From positions 2,110,001-2,174,000 of the forward strand of contig NW_022204507.1 in the NCBI RefSeq assembly GCF_008831285.2: a stretch of 64,000 nucleotides of DNA, read 5' to 3'. Source of the DNA: Nymphaea colorata. Taxonomy: Eukaryota > Streptophyta > Magnoliopsida > Nymphaeales > Nymphaeaceae. Shown here piece after piece: positions 1 through 13,700 of this stretch. Made by a program: the position numbers and the translations under genes. How positions within the stretch are numbered: the stretch's first letter is position 1; each line of letters begins with the position of its first letter. The notes beneath the pieces are model-generated. The model did not search any database. It saw nothing but the letters and a program-made list of their open reading frames with translations, and was not told the origin of the DNA.

Positions 1-392
1 ATCGGACCCAAAAATTTCCCATACCTATTGGACTTGGACCTCACCTCTTACCAACCATCAATGAAAGATGTAGTGCATGAAGTTACGGATCTGCTAATAC
101 ATACCCTGCAAGTGAATTTTGAAAGTGTGGATAGCATGGTACTTGTATCCGACATTCCCATTGCTAGTGAAACTGAAAATGCTACAGAGGACTGCATATG
201 GTTCAAAGTGCCACAAAATTTGTCTCAATTTTTTAGTCATTTCCTGCAGAAAATAAAACTTCAAACCTCAAGATTGTAACATGAGAACAAGTGAAACGGA
301 AGTGTCAGGACTCAAGGGAGAGTCTCTCTGAACCTCAGGAGAATGATGCAGGAGTTGTAACTAAGGTAACCGTGGCGCCCGAAATCCATCAG
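1..392 (+). pseudogene. Unidentified coding-like remnant at the left edge
   Basis: An open frame runs from base 1 to a stop at 277-279. It has a balanced composition and reads like protein (for example VVHEVTDLLIHTLQVNFES). Near base 240 the coding look moves to another frame, which continues after one TGA to about 392 (for example DSRESLSEPQENDAGVV). The two overlapping frames suggest one old coding region broken by a frameshift and a stop. I do not recognise the family. It could be the decayed end of a host gene or a transposon fragment. The upstream part, if any, lies outside the window. Confidence 0.3.
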
Positions 393-1395
393 GAACTTGT
401 TCATTTTTCTATTTTGATATTTGTTCATTCCCTGGCTTAGGTATCTAAAAAAATTAGATATTGTCAGATTTAGTTAGTATGAACCATCTTAATAGGACTA
501 TCCAATTTAGTTTGAACGTGGATGCGTTTTACAATCGATGGTCTTAAAATGAATTATGTAGTCTCGCCCTGGTTTCTCTTCATTCCTTCTCCAGCTTCCG
601 TTGAATTCTTGCTTTGAGTAGGGCCTTTTTATAGGGTTTAAGAACAAATAACCCTCCTAATCCTTTGCATGGCACCATAACTAAAGAACTCAGTGGAACT
701 CTAGCTATCCTAAACCAAGAGAATACTGAATTGTGTCAAATTAATGCCATCGGCTAGAAACCATATCGGGAAACCTGACATGATTCCAAAATAAAATTAG
801 AGTCAGCTTTTTCTGTTCTAGGCCCAAAGAGTTGGACAAGATAGGTGAACCATGGCCTTCAGGTTCGACTTCTATGGAAGTCACTTCTTCGTGCAAGCTA
901 AAACTAATTTGAAAAAGAAAAAAGAACTCTTGACGAGCGAAGCTTTTTTCGTACGGCAACAAAGGAGTATGACTAGCAATCAAATCACATCCACCAAACA
1001 CCTGAAAAGGCCTGAAAAAACTTGGCCGCTTAAGCATGTCCACGCGGCTCTGAAAAGCTACAAAAAAATAGGAATGGAAAAAGAAAGAGCAGAGATCAAT
1101 TTTGCTTTCACAAACACCCACAGATCAATTAGTGAAATTGTTCTGCCTGCTCATTTACCTGTTGGGCCCAAAACTGAAATTCCAATTTTTGGTGTTCACT
1201 CATTAATGAATAGTATTCATACAATATAACAAGTTATATCCTGGAGTAGAATGCGGGAAAGACAACTATCTCTGTCCTTGATATACTGGAAAGAACCATC
1301 TCCAGTAGGTGATATACTGGGGATTGTTATCGCCTCATGGGCACAAGGGCCCAAGAAATGCCGCAGAACGATGAATGAACCTCAACTGGCATATA
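393..1395. other. Stretch with no supported gene
   Basis: AT-rich sequence with scattered short open frames on both strands, the longest being 852-1229 on the plus strand. That frame is Lys-rich, matches nothing I know and is overlapped by an equally long frame on the other strand. I see no splice-bounded exon, terminal repeats or RNA gene here. Confidence 0.4.
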
Positions 1396-1698
1396 GTACA
1401 AAGTTTACTCGAAGAAGAAGTTATTCTCCCAACAGTTTGTGGAGGGCATCCTCCAGTCATATCAGCATTCACCAGATGATCCTCCCAGAAATTTGACAAG
1501 GACATTAGAAACTTTTACAAGTTCTCTCTATCGTTTCTCCAAATGTTAAATAAAAAACTTCACTGCAGTGAGCTTGATGAGCTGAAAATGGCAGCTAAAC
1601 TGTTACCCTTGCGTGAAGACATGAGAAAACCCATCGAAAACCCTACTGCTGTCATAACCATCATCACAGCTATGTTTTCCTCGTCACCAAACCAATAG
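1396..1698 (+). pseudogene. Unidentified coding-like frame converging on the carrier gene
   Basis: One frame stays open from 1396 except for a TGA at 1477-1479, then runs 73 codons to a TAG at 1696-1698. The translation looks like real protein (for example LSFLQMLNKKLHCSELDELK and later PIENPTAVITIITAMF). It ends about 46 bp from the stop codon of the carrier gene on the opposite strand, so the two would be tail to tail. I do not recognise the product. It may be the last exon of an old gene linked to the remnant at 1-392, or the antisense side of the carrier 3' UTR. Confidence 0.3.
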
Positions 1699-1744
1699 TC
1701 AGCCGCAGGAATAGCTGGTGCCACCATCCAGTTAAAGCAAAACC

Positions 1745-4700
1745 TTAGTCGAGATCAAGATTCTTTTTCATTGCTTCGTAAACAAGATATGTGATGCTAG
1801 CAGATGGCACCACTTTGAGCAAATTGGGAAACAGACCCTTGTAAAACCCTGAAAGACCTTCATGCTTCATGGTCCTCCAGAATACATCAGACATTCCCTC
1901 ATAGCCAGCACTTGCATTAGAACGCTGTGCCTGCATTCTGAAAAGGTGTCAGGTGTTAGAGAAAAGATGGCATGATATGCCTCCTGGAAAGTACTTATTA
2001 CCAGCTAGGAATTGACAGGTTTAAAAGACAATTTACTTTGACCTCATTGTCAGGAATCAAAGTACTCATTTAACTGGTCAGGAATTTGTCAGCATTGCCC
2101 GAATTGCTTCATGCAACTGTTACAAGATTATCCCCAATGTCCTAATCCAGATCACAAGATCATCATACAGGAAATAGCTAATGGTAGAGATTCATCCCTT
2201 ACGTCCTCACAATTCGTCTCTCATTTAAGTCCTTTATACAACCATATGTCAGTAGCAACTGCATATATTGTGTACGTACTAATATTAATGGTCAGGAGCA
2301 GTATTCGATGCTCATTTGCATAAGATGTGATAATGGAAGATACGAAAGTGCTTAAAGTAGTAGGGACATGGGTGGCACACAGCTGTAGCAGGAAATGTAG
2401 ACAAAAGTGGAAACATGAGTAGGTAATGGCCCATGTGCATGCTGTCCTTGGTAGAGAGTAGAACCTGCAATTGCCTGACAAAGTGGCCTCAAGGCAGCAA
2501 TAATGCAAAAACAAGTTATAGGTTACATCTGGATTGTAACATAGGGACAGTGATGGAGACAAATTATTCATACATGTAGATGCGCCTTAAAGATCTACAG
2601 CAACTATTTAAATGAATCACAATGCTGGTCCACGGAAGAACCCTACAACATTAATTGTGCACAGTAGCATTCTAAGGATCTATATGCCTCCCCGGGTCTA
2701 AAGCACATCTATGTCGCCAAGTCAGGTATGTGCTGCTGGACTTGAATATAAGCTGGTAACGTTTATGTAAACATCAACTTAATTGCTCCTGTATTGAACC
2801 ATTCAATCACACACAAGGAAGAGACTAAGAAATAAAGGATCCGCTGAATTCAAACAAGCAAGATACTGAGAAATAAGAGTTCCAATTCAGTGGATGTGTG
2901 ACCACTGACCAGACACACATGCATACACATTCTCATGCATGTCCTAGTATTGAGAGTAAACACATACTAAATAATAAAATAATTGTGTAATAAAATTAGT
3001 AGTAATTATAGTAATATAACTTCTATTTCAGCACACCTTGTCCTTATAACCTGGAGGGGATATACACATGTTGCTCCGATGGATCCTGAGATTGTTCCAC
3101 AGCCAAGTTGTACAAGAGGGCCAGGGTCTACAGAACAAAGATCCAAATGGTAATAATTCAGAACACTATAAACTTGAAATCAAAGCACCATTTCTTTGTT
3201 GCAAGCAACTTAAATGACTGAAAGAAAGGCAACAACTTATTACTACTAATAGTGTCCCAAGAAGACTATAGGTGCATGTTTGAAACACTGGAATTGCACT
3301 GTAGCACAGAAAGGAAATTCAAATTTTTAAAAACAATCCCTCTCCAGAAAACGCTGGACAGAATTTCAGACCGTTGGAATCAGGATCCATAATTTTGTTT
3401 CTGCCTTTCCGGAACACAGGGGTTGGACGAGTTTCCTGGAAATAACTTTTTGACCGCTGTGCAGGTGTGGGCACTGTGGGCACAGACATTTTATTCTCAT
3501 TTTATTCCCATTTCATCATACAACAGAAAAAGAGTTCTTGGAATGAGAATTTCAAACCATCACACACAATGACAAACAGGAATCTGGAATTTTAATCCCA
3601 ATCCAGCTTTACCCAGAATGAAGTTTACAGAAACTTCATTCCAACACCAATTTGCCAGGGGAGCAAACACTATCTAAAGGTCCAGTAGTGCATGACCTTG
3701 TGCCACAGTCAAATGAAACCAGATGAAAGCTACGTTTTTTCATGGGCAAGCAAGCAAACAATTTATCACCACTGATAGACGATTTCTCCAACCACATAGA
3801 TCTCATAGTATGTAATGTTGTCCACAATAATCTTAAGCATGCTAACTGATAGTAAAACTCATTAAAACAATAGCTCACATCCAAATAACACATCTATAAG
3901 CATGTATAAATAGTTACTAATTATGAACTTCAAAAATATAAATTATTTCACAAAACATATAATGTAAGAGAACTTACCACTGTCATGCAAAATATATGTT
4001 CTTGCCATATCTTTCAAAGTCTCATAAGCAGCCAGATCAATGCCTGCATAAGGAATCATCCCAAGAAGAGATGGAAAGAGCCCTCTATAGAAGGCACGAG
4101 GACCTTCTTGGACCCATATATCTTTTGATAATGCTCTCAGTTTTGGAACCTTTCCACTTTCACAAGCATACGTCTGTAACCGAGTTTTCACAAGATCCAT
4201 TGGGTATATTGCTGTTTGTGCAATCGCCCCAGCTACTCCACCAGCCAAAAGGCGGCCACCAGTGCCTATGTCAGCTTTACTCTCTCCTTTTGCGTCCACA
4301 ATGAAGTTCTTTAGCATTTCATAGGTGTAAAACCTTATGGCGCTTTCAGGTGCAACCTTCATGACATTAATGCCATTGCCTCGGAAAAATCCCAAAAGAC
4401 GACCTTCTTTCCAGATGTCCTTTATCGCCGGTATGATCCGAGCACGTGCCGTTTGTACTTGCAACACCACTTTTAAGCGATCCAGTGGAGCTGTTGCAGT
4501 CCGGGATGTTGCACCTGCTACACCCCCTGCTATCAAATATTTGCTTGCATGGACATGCTTACTGATGCCCTCTGGTACAACAGCTTGTTCCCCAATATCC
4601 ACAAGGCAAACTCTTTCCCAGTAGTGATAGATGTTCTCAATTGTTGCTTCATGGGGATAAAGAAGAAGGAAATCCCTCCATTCTTCAAAAGTAATTATTC

Positions 4701-7700
4701 CATTATTATCTTTATCGACATGCTCCACAAATCGTGCAAGTTCCTCGTCATCAATTTCAATTCCTGCAAAATGGAAACTGGGATAGCTTATAATGGAGGA
4801 ATTCAGGTTTTAAATAATCAAAATGCACCAATTCAAAGGATTAGGTTAGCATTACTGCACTGAAGGGTTCATAGATTATAAAAAATGAAGCATCAAAAAA
4901 AGGAAGATGCACCTAAGAACAATGGCTCCTGAAGTTGTACAGATGGAACCATAGTTCACAAAAGCAGCCATTATAAGCTATTCGTTTAAAGCATAGCTAC
5001 AAACATCATTCTCGACGAGGTTTTTCTCGGGCATTTATCAGCAAAGTTGTTTTTTTGGAGAAAATGTCAGAGTTTAAAAAAAAAACCAAATATGTTAGGT
5101 AAAAATACAATAAATGAAAAACCAATAAGTATTGTATTGCATTTAGAAGGTCATGTTAAATACCTGAAAGGCTAAAACAAGAGGAAATAAAACTATGAAA
5201 CAAAAGTTGAAAAAAATAAAAAAAGAAAATGAAATACAAATAAATGAAAAAATCGAAATAAAAATCACAACAAATTCATTTTTAATGTTTTTTCCAATAT
5301 ATCGCAATATTTTCCCGTTTTTATCGTTTTTTTTTATATTTTTATTAATATCACGATATTTGTGGCTTTAAAGTATGCAGCAACAGAAAATGTACAGCAA
5401 GAATAATACACGCAATCAACTTTGTGTTGTAACTGTCATAACCCTAAAGGCAAATTACCTACCTAAAGACAAGTTACCTAAGTAACATGGAAAAAAGGTT
5501 GCTGCATCTGAGTCGACACAACTTAGGTGCAGAAACTGACGATTTGCTTTCCTTTTCACTGAATCATTGACGGAATCATAGCTTGTTAATTGTAAATTAT
5601 ATATATATAAATAAACAAATATATATATATATATATACCCGCATCCATGTTTTCTGCAAAAATGCCACACCTGCACCCATGCCCCCACCTGTATGACGTA
5701 CATATTCCCAAGTGTTCTTTTAACTTCATAAAGCACAGGAAAAACCTAAAAGTTACTGCTGAAACAGAAATCTTAAGAAAGACCCAGATTAACTATCATA
5801 GATGAACCAATCGAGAACAATTGGCAGCCAGCCAGTTTAACTTGAAGCCTGCTAGGATGGCCATTTGACTAATCGATTTGTTAAGCTAGAATTTCTGATG
5901 TTGCAGAACAATTCAATTTGTTTCTTTTGAGGATTATGTGATTTGATATCATTAGATAATCTAGCCTCCACCATGAATAGTGGAAATTTGTGTCACCAGA
6001 TGGTGCATAAACATTCAAAATCACTCCACATGCACATGTACATCAGTCTTTCAGGACATTATAAAGTGTGTATCACAACGTGTACTGGTCAGGCCAATAA
6101 GTAGATACATAATGAAAAAACCATAAATTAATTTTTTAATGTAAAAACTTCAAAAAAAATAGAGAAAAGGAAAAATAGATGAAAATTCAGAAGTAAAGAA
6201 AAATATGTTTTCTACAAAAACATGCACAATGAATATAGCAATGGACATTTGTCAACTTAACATAGAATAATGCCATAACCATTGTTGTAAAAAGTGTATC
6301 ATAACCTGAATCGGTCAGACTAATAGATACTTGGCATCATAAAGTATTGCAATGTATCGTAAATGTATCATAAAATTTATTTTTTAATTAAAAAAATCAG
6401 AAAAATAGAGTAAAAATCAGGAAAACAGAAAAAATCAATAAAAAAATTTGTGATTCATTCCATGCACAAAAATTAGAGCTTTCATGGGTTTTTTTAGAAG
6501 AGCCTATGTTTGTCTTCAAATAAGAAAAAAGTTTTATGACCATTAAGTTATTTCAAGACTCCAAGGGGTACAAATCATGCATAACAAAAACTTATTTATT
6601 TTGATACCCATTTGCTATCTATTAAAGAATACAAATAGTCATTCATATATTGTCAAAAAGAAATTCAAATTCAAGGTTTATGATAGAATTTAATCATTTA
6701 TTCAAAGTTTCAAACCAACATAACCAATAATGTTTATATTAAGTTTAAAGCATGATACATTTTACAATACATTTTAACTTTTAAGGTACCTAGATTTGTT
6801 TGGCACATAAAATGTGTAGTAGCTATTAGTAACTCCATACACGCTCATGAATTACATGACCAGTAAAACTCATGAAGTATGAGACCCATTATGCATTACT
6901 CAATCCTACAGATTGGGAGAAATGTGTTATCTTTTCAGGAATACGTCTAAAAGTCAAACTGAGTCATTGACAGCCCAAGGTCACATTCTTTAAATGAAAA
7001 TAATCAGAAAAAATCAGGAAAAATCAACAAAACAAATTACATACAATAAAATTAGAGTTTTCATAGTTTTAACCTGCCTTGTACGATGCAGAGTGTATTG
7101 CGCCGAATCATATGAAACAGGGTGTATATGGTACAATTGGTATGATATATATACGATACACTAACTATTTGCAATACAGGTGGTGTATCGTATAGTAAAA
7201 TTAAAAAGAGACGATATGCACCATACAATACAGCTCCGTAGCATACGATACGTACGAGACTAATCAAAACAGAATAAGAAATAAGCTTAAAGTCTTATAC
7301 ATCACGAAATCAACTTGTTCAATGCAAATCACAAATGAAAATATGGTAAGTACCATTACAATGAAAATCAGAAGCCCTACTTTCTCCGACTACAAATCAA
7401 TCTATCACATGCATATCCATCTTCATATCGAAATTTCTCATCACAGTGGCAAGATCTCGCGCACATTCAACTCCTACGAGTGTCTAGGAGTCAGGTATGA
7501 AGGGGCTTTTAACACCCAAGACTTCAAATTGGGTATTAGACCATTAGTTGACAATATGATGTGTACTACACTGTATCATACAATATGGCTCCATAATATA
7601 CGGTAGTGTGTGATATGGATACATGACACCCATGTAACTAGTTATAGGAGTGTAACACATTGCCCATAACATAAGTTATAATGCATGTAGTATGATACGG

Positions 7701-10700
7701 CCCTAAATCATACTACAAAACTAATGATGTTGATATGTACAACACTGTTTTTAGGATGTGTTTGGATGTAAGGTAATATGCATCCAAGGGGCATTTACCT
7801 TAAACTAAGGGTAACATTTCCAAGTACACCCAAACAAGGTGAACAACCCAAGTAAATGTTCATATTTTCATCCCCAAAAAAAGTTGAAAATTTTTCAAAC
7901 TCAAGATGCTGGATTTTTTACCCTACCTCTCCTTTGAATAATCAAATGTTTTCCTACTTGTGTTTTTCAACATCACTTACTCGTAGAAAAATTTTATCCT
8001 GCTCTCAAATCTTTAAAAAATTTCCTTTTCCAATATGTACCTAGGGCAGTTTTTTCTTGTCTTCTTTTACCCGACCTTTTCTTGCCTTGCATCCCCACAC
8101 TACCTTAGAAAGGCATATAGAGAGTAGGAATTAACTTAACACAACCTTCAATCTCTCAGCTAATATTTGGCAACGATTTAGAACCACCTATTCACACAAC
8201 ATCTACACCCTTAGAAATGGCTATCAAGGAAAACCTAATAATCACCATTAGTACCTTCTCGTTTGAACAACATTCTAACAAGTGCATGAAACCTTTGCAT
8301 GTCAATAAGAAAGCATTACATGCCTCATGCCAATTTCACGTGACTCCTCTAGTCTTCTCCCTTGCTAGAGCCACAACCTAATACTAGGTTGATGAGTACC
8401 AGGCCAAGAGGTCATGCAAATTTTGGTTGATCAATCACTAAGCATAGTCATGTGAAAGATATCCTTAATGATAGTAGCATGCATGAAAGTTTGCCAGCCA
8501 ATGATTATTGCTTGAAGAACTGCCCATGCAAATACCCATGGCATTTATCATATTGCAGAAACATTTATGTCTCTATTGAATGATATAAGGGGATCTAATA
8601 TTTTACCATCACAAACCTTTTACCCTACAGGCCGAACCCTCCCAACTTACCTCCATTTCAGCTCTCCGATCAATAACCAAGAAAGACAAGAGAAGAAACT
8701 ATGTAAAAAAGTTATATATCATGAACAAATACACCCTCTGCTTCTAAGAAGAAGACACCAAAGTTTCTTTCTAAGATCTCCAAGAGCTACTTCAATACTT
8801 CCTATGAGGAAGGTGACAGTTGATTAGTTGTGAATCTCACATGTACAAGCCTTTATTGTAAATAATATAAACACCTAAAAGTATTATCCACTATGTCACA
8901 CTGGTAATTTTATTTGGGTGAGGTACCCGTGTCGACACTGCTATGACACGGGTATGGGTATGCCCTGGAACACGGTCAAACCGTATCGGGTGCAGTCAAC
9001 GCACCTATGACCATATCTGTCCTTTTTTGGACTCAGTCAAAGTTGACCAAGTACATTTTTTATCCAGTAGTTAAGTTTTTTTAAACAATTGTGTATAAAT
9101 GATGAAAATGAATGGCCCTTGACAGTTGACAAAAAACTAAAGGGTTGTTCATGTTCTCTATGGTCTAACTCCACCTGTTCAGCAAGATTCTCCGGTGAGA
9201 TATCCCAACGACTGGTAATTTTCCGTTGAATTTTCCAACGACATAGTTTTCTCTAATAGAACTTTCTATATTTTTTGTTTATTTAAAATCTTACTTGTTG
9301 TGTGTGTGTGTGTGTGGTCGTGTCCCTGTACCTAAATTTTTGAAAGTACTCCATACATGTACCCATATCGAAACTTGTACCAGCACTCGCACTTGTACCT
9401 ATATGACATAGATTATCCATAAACAAGAAAAACAACACGCATCTAAAACTAATACACAAAAATGAAGGCCATCATCACAAATTCAAAGCATGCACAATTG
9501 CCATTTTGTTACAGTCATAGTTAGCATGACTGGTTCAAACGAATCAGCCACATGAAGCACTTAAGCATGTAACTATATTAACAATTCTTTACACCATTGC
9601 AACATGTACATGCAAGAATGCACACCATAACAAAAATAAGTGCTTAAATAGCAACACTTCAATAACTACCTAAGCCAACACTAGATACTCCATCCATCAA
9701 TGTTGTTAAAGGCAGTGAGGCGAAGCAAAGTGTTCAACCCAATGTTATCCGTATCGTACGACACACACACGTATCGTACGATACGTATCGTATAGGTATA
9801 AAAAACCTATACGATACGCTTACGATACACGATACGCTCGTGTACCGTAAGCGTAACGATACGAGGAAAAACACAAAATTCTTTAATTTTTAACGTTTAA
9901 ACACTCATCCCTCTCTTTCTTGTATTTAAAGACTCCAAGAGATGTGGGAGGGAGAGATTTGCCCATTTTCATAAAAAATAACCGAGGATTCATCGATTTG
10001 GGGAGATATTATCGTTGAATCATGAAAGATGATAGCTATATGTTTTGAACTTATGAAATTGTGATGTAATCTAAGTCCTAAGACTATAAGTCCTAAGATT
10101 CTATAAAATTTTCAAGTTTAAAATTGTGATGGATGCTTATTATGCTATTTTGAATCTCTGATTTCTTATTTTTGAATGTGTTGTCGATACACATGAATGT
10201 TCCTTATGTATGATGATCTTTTTGATATTTGAAAACATTTTTCTTGATTTCTGATTTTTTGTTTATTTTTTCAAATTTTTAATGATTTTTTTCTATTTTT
10301 TAATATTCCTTTCAATTAAAAAATTAATTTTACAATAAGCTACGCTATGTTTGCGATACGTTACAATACGGCGTATAGGTCGGCCTGACCGATACACTAT
10401 GCCTTTTATAACATTGGTTGAACCTATCATAATCAAGGCATAAACCTTGAGGCATTGAAGTGCAGGCTTTAGGATCACAATAGCTATATGACCTAAACAA
10501 CTGATTTGGATTGAATATAGTTATTATTTTGCTAACTAACTGGATATTGATGCATTGCTCAGTTCATAATCCAGTTTGAAATTTAGACAAAGAGAATATA
10601 TAAACTGTATTTAAAGTCATTGCAAATAACTGGAGTAACAAAAATAGAATTAAATTGCTGATTACACGTAAATTATCTAAGTGTGTTCTGCTGTTTGAAT

Positions 10701-13700
10701 TAGAAGCCAAAGTAATCTTGGATTAATATTGGAACCAAGTCTAACGTTATACCGGAACCATTGTCTTCTTTTTTTCGACAAATTGCATTTTCAAATTATT
10801 TTTTCCTTGTAGTTCAAAAAATATTTTTAAAAAATACTCAAATTTATGTTTACCTTTTACATATAATTTCAAAAAAGAACTTTTTTTAACTTTTCTTAGC
10901 AACAACTTTATTTTTATGAAAATTGTAAAAAAAAATGACATTTGGAGCTTAAAAGGGTAACTATTTGTTTTTTTTTTTTCAATATTGTTTTCTATCACTA
11001 AATTATATCATTTGAGCTAACTGTTTTTCTTCATTCTTCATACTAATGAAAGTATACTTGTTCAAATTCTTACTTAATAGTTTTTATATACAGAGTAATT
11101 TCCATTGACAATTTAAAAAATAAACAATTTTTTCTTGACATCATCCATGGCAAAAAGTAGGCCTGGATTTCCCTTTCAAAAGGCATAGAGAGGATATTCT
11201 CATCTAGTCATCTAAGCCACCCCATGTCCCTTTCTCTATTTGCTCCCTTTTGCACGACCCCCATTTCCTGTCCTCATCATTAGCCTTGTGCCCAACGCTT
11301 GCAAGTGATTATTAGCATTGGTGGCTGACTATGATGATGACAGATGACTATTTCTTCCTCAAGAAACATCAAAGAGCAGGATGACAACCAATATGACTGC
11401 CGGAATATCATCTAATAGGGAGGAGGAAGAAGGGGCAACAGAGGCAGAGAGGGCAGATGACCCCACTGCTGACATCTTTAGTTACAAGAGAAAAGTTTTA
11501 TAGAGAAAGGAAGAGAGAGTAGCACATAAGAGAGAGACCAGGAGAACAATAGGAAGAGGGCAAGCATAGGTTGGGGATTTAGCTATAAAAAAATAAAAAT
11601 AACAAATAATGAGCCTGAGGCGTACACCGCATATATGAGACATGCCTTAATGAGAACGTGTGCTTTATTTGGGGAAGTGCACATTTCATGTACTGCACTT
11701 CACTCCAATGCCTGGAGGCATTAGGGGTGAGTTTTGCTTTGAGGCACATGCTCCAAGGAATGAAGTGTGCACTTCTAAGTTCTAACAACACTGCCGTGTC
11801 GTCCATACAAAAGAAGACCCTCTTTCACATTCAGACATAAAGTATCTTGTGTCAAAACTATCGTTTGATGACTAACGCTCAATCTTACACCTGAAGCAGT
11901 CATAATTTAGTAGCCTCATCAATGTATTTCAAAATTTTACACATTTGTGATTGATCATCTGATAGGAAGGAGGAAGAAGGGACAGCACAAGCAGAGACGG
12001 CGGAAGCCACCACTGCTGGCATCTTCAGTCACAAGAGAAGATATTTATAGAGAGAGGATAGAGAGAATAGCATACGAGAGAGTAACCAGGAGAACAATAG
12101 GAAGAGGGCAGACATGGGTTGGGGATTTAGCTATAAAACAAATAAAAATAACAAATAATGAGCCTGAGGTGTATGCCTTGTATGTGAGGCACGCCTTAAT
12201 GAGAAGCGTGCACTTTATTTGGGGAAGAGCACACTTCACGCACTCCTACACTTCACTCCAATGCATCGAGGCATTCAGGGTGGTTTCGCCTTAAGGCGTA
12301 TGCTCCAAGGAATCAAGCATGCACGTCTAACAACACAGTCATGCCGTCCATACAACAGGCGAGCCTCTTTTGCATTCAGACATAAAGTAACTTGTGTCAA
12401 AACTATTGTTTGATGACTGATGCTTAATCCTACACCTGAAGCAGTCATGATTGAGTAGCCTCATTCTGATTATTTCACAGCATAGCTTTCGAGTTTTACC
12501 TTTCAAATCACCTCATCTCAAAAGGTCCATAAAAAGGGACCCTTATCAGTCTGCTATTTTAGATCAGGGTAACTTTAACTGATAAAAGTCCGCTTCATCC
12601 ACAGTTCAGAACATGATCTTCATATTCATAACATTCATTAGGAACGATAGTAATTTGATCCACTAAAAGACAATGATATATATATATAAATTATTGAATT
12701 TCTTTTTGCAGAAGAAAATGATTGTTCACCTATTTTCACATTCTGCAAAAAGCCGGGACATTAAGCAATACCCAAAGGAGTATTTTGGAAATCGTTCTGA
12801 TTCCGTCTCTACTCATCAATCTGTCTTCTAGTCGTTCAGTCTTTGTTTGACTCATTGATGTGTGATATTGTGAATCCTAATTACTGGTGGCACTCAAATT
12901 CTCTCCAGATTGATCAGAAGATCCTCTCAATCTGCTGGAATTTGTCACTTGAATGAAAATAGATCTTGTTGATTCATCTTCTATACCCCGACGCCACATT
13001 TTTGAAGGCACAATATTGAGTTCATGGCCAGTTGCTAACCGTTCCAAGAGTGCCAGATGCTCATAAAGAAAAAATAAGCAATACAGCTCTTATTAGTTAT
13101 TATTATTACTTGTCTGGACTTACAGCATAATTGAGTGTTGCTAACAGTTCCAAGAGTGTCAGATGCTCATAAAGAGAGAATCTTTGACTAAGTAATACAA
13201 CTCTTTTTATTATTACTTGTCTGGACTTACAGCAAACGGACCTAGTTGATGGTCTTAGTATCCCTTTCTTCACTAGAGATGTGCTACTGCTACTACACAA
13301 TGCTTTTCTACATGCAGAAGTAGAAAATGTGAAGGTGCAAAGGAGACCAAACCTTCTTTCTCAGTTCAGGTAAGTTTATCAATTAAACTAAAACCTCATA
13401 TCTTGGAATGCGGATTTTGAAATCTCTCTGCTAAACTAGAAGAAAAGAGAATCCATGGGTGCTACATGTAAGCTAACTAAATGATGACTTAGTTCTTCTC
13501 ATTAGATCCTCCAGACTTTTTAGCCCACGTAACATGGCTTCCACCAAATATTTAAGGTTCTCAATCTGAAGAGCTATTAAGCAGCTATAGTATGATTAAA
13601 ATTCTTTCCTAATCTTGTCGTTATCATTTGGTAGCTTGTGCACGTATTTTTTTTCACTTTGGCTAGCAAGAAAAAAGGCGTACTGATCATGGACTTAGTC

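Noticed and set aside
4337-4863. Plus-strand frames opposite carrier exon 2
   Set aside because: They lie antisense to conserved carrier sequence and have no own domain.
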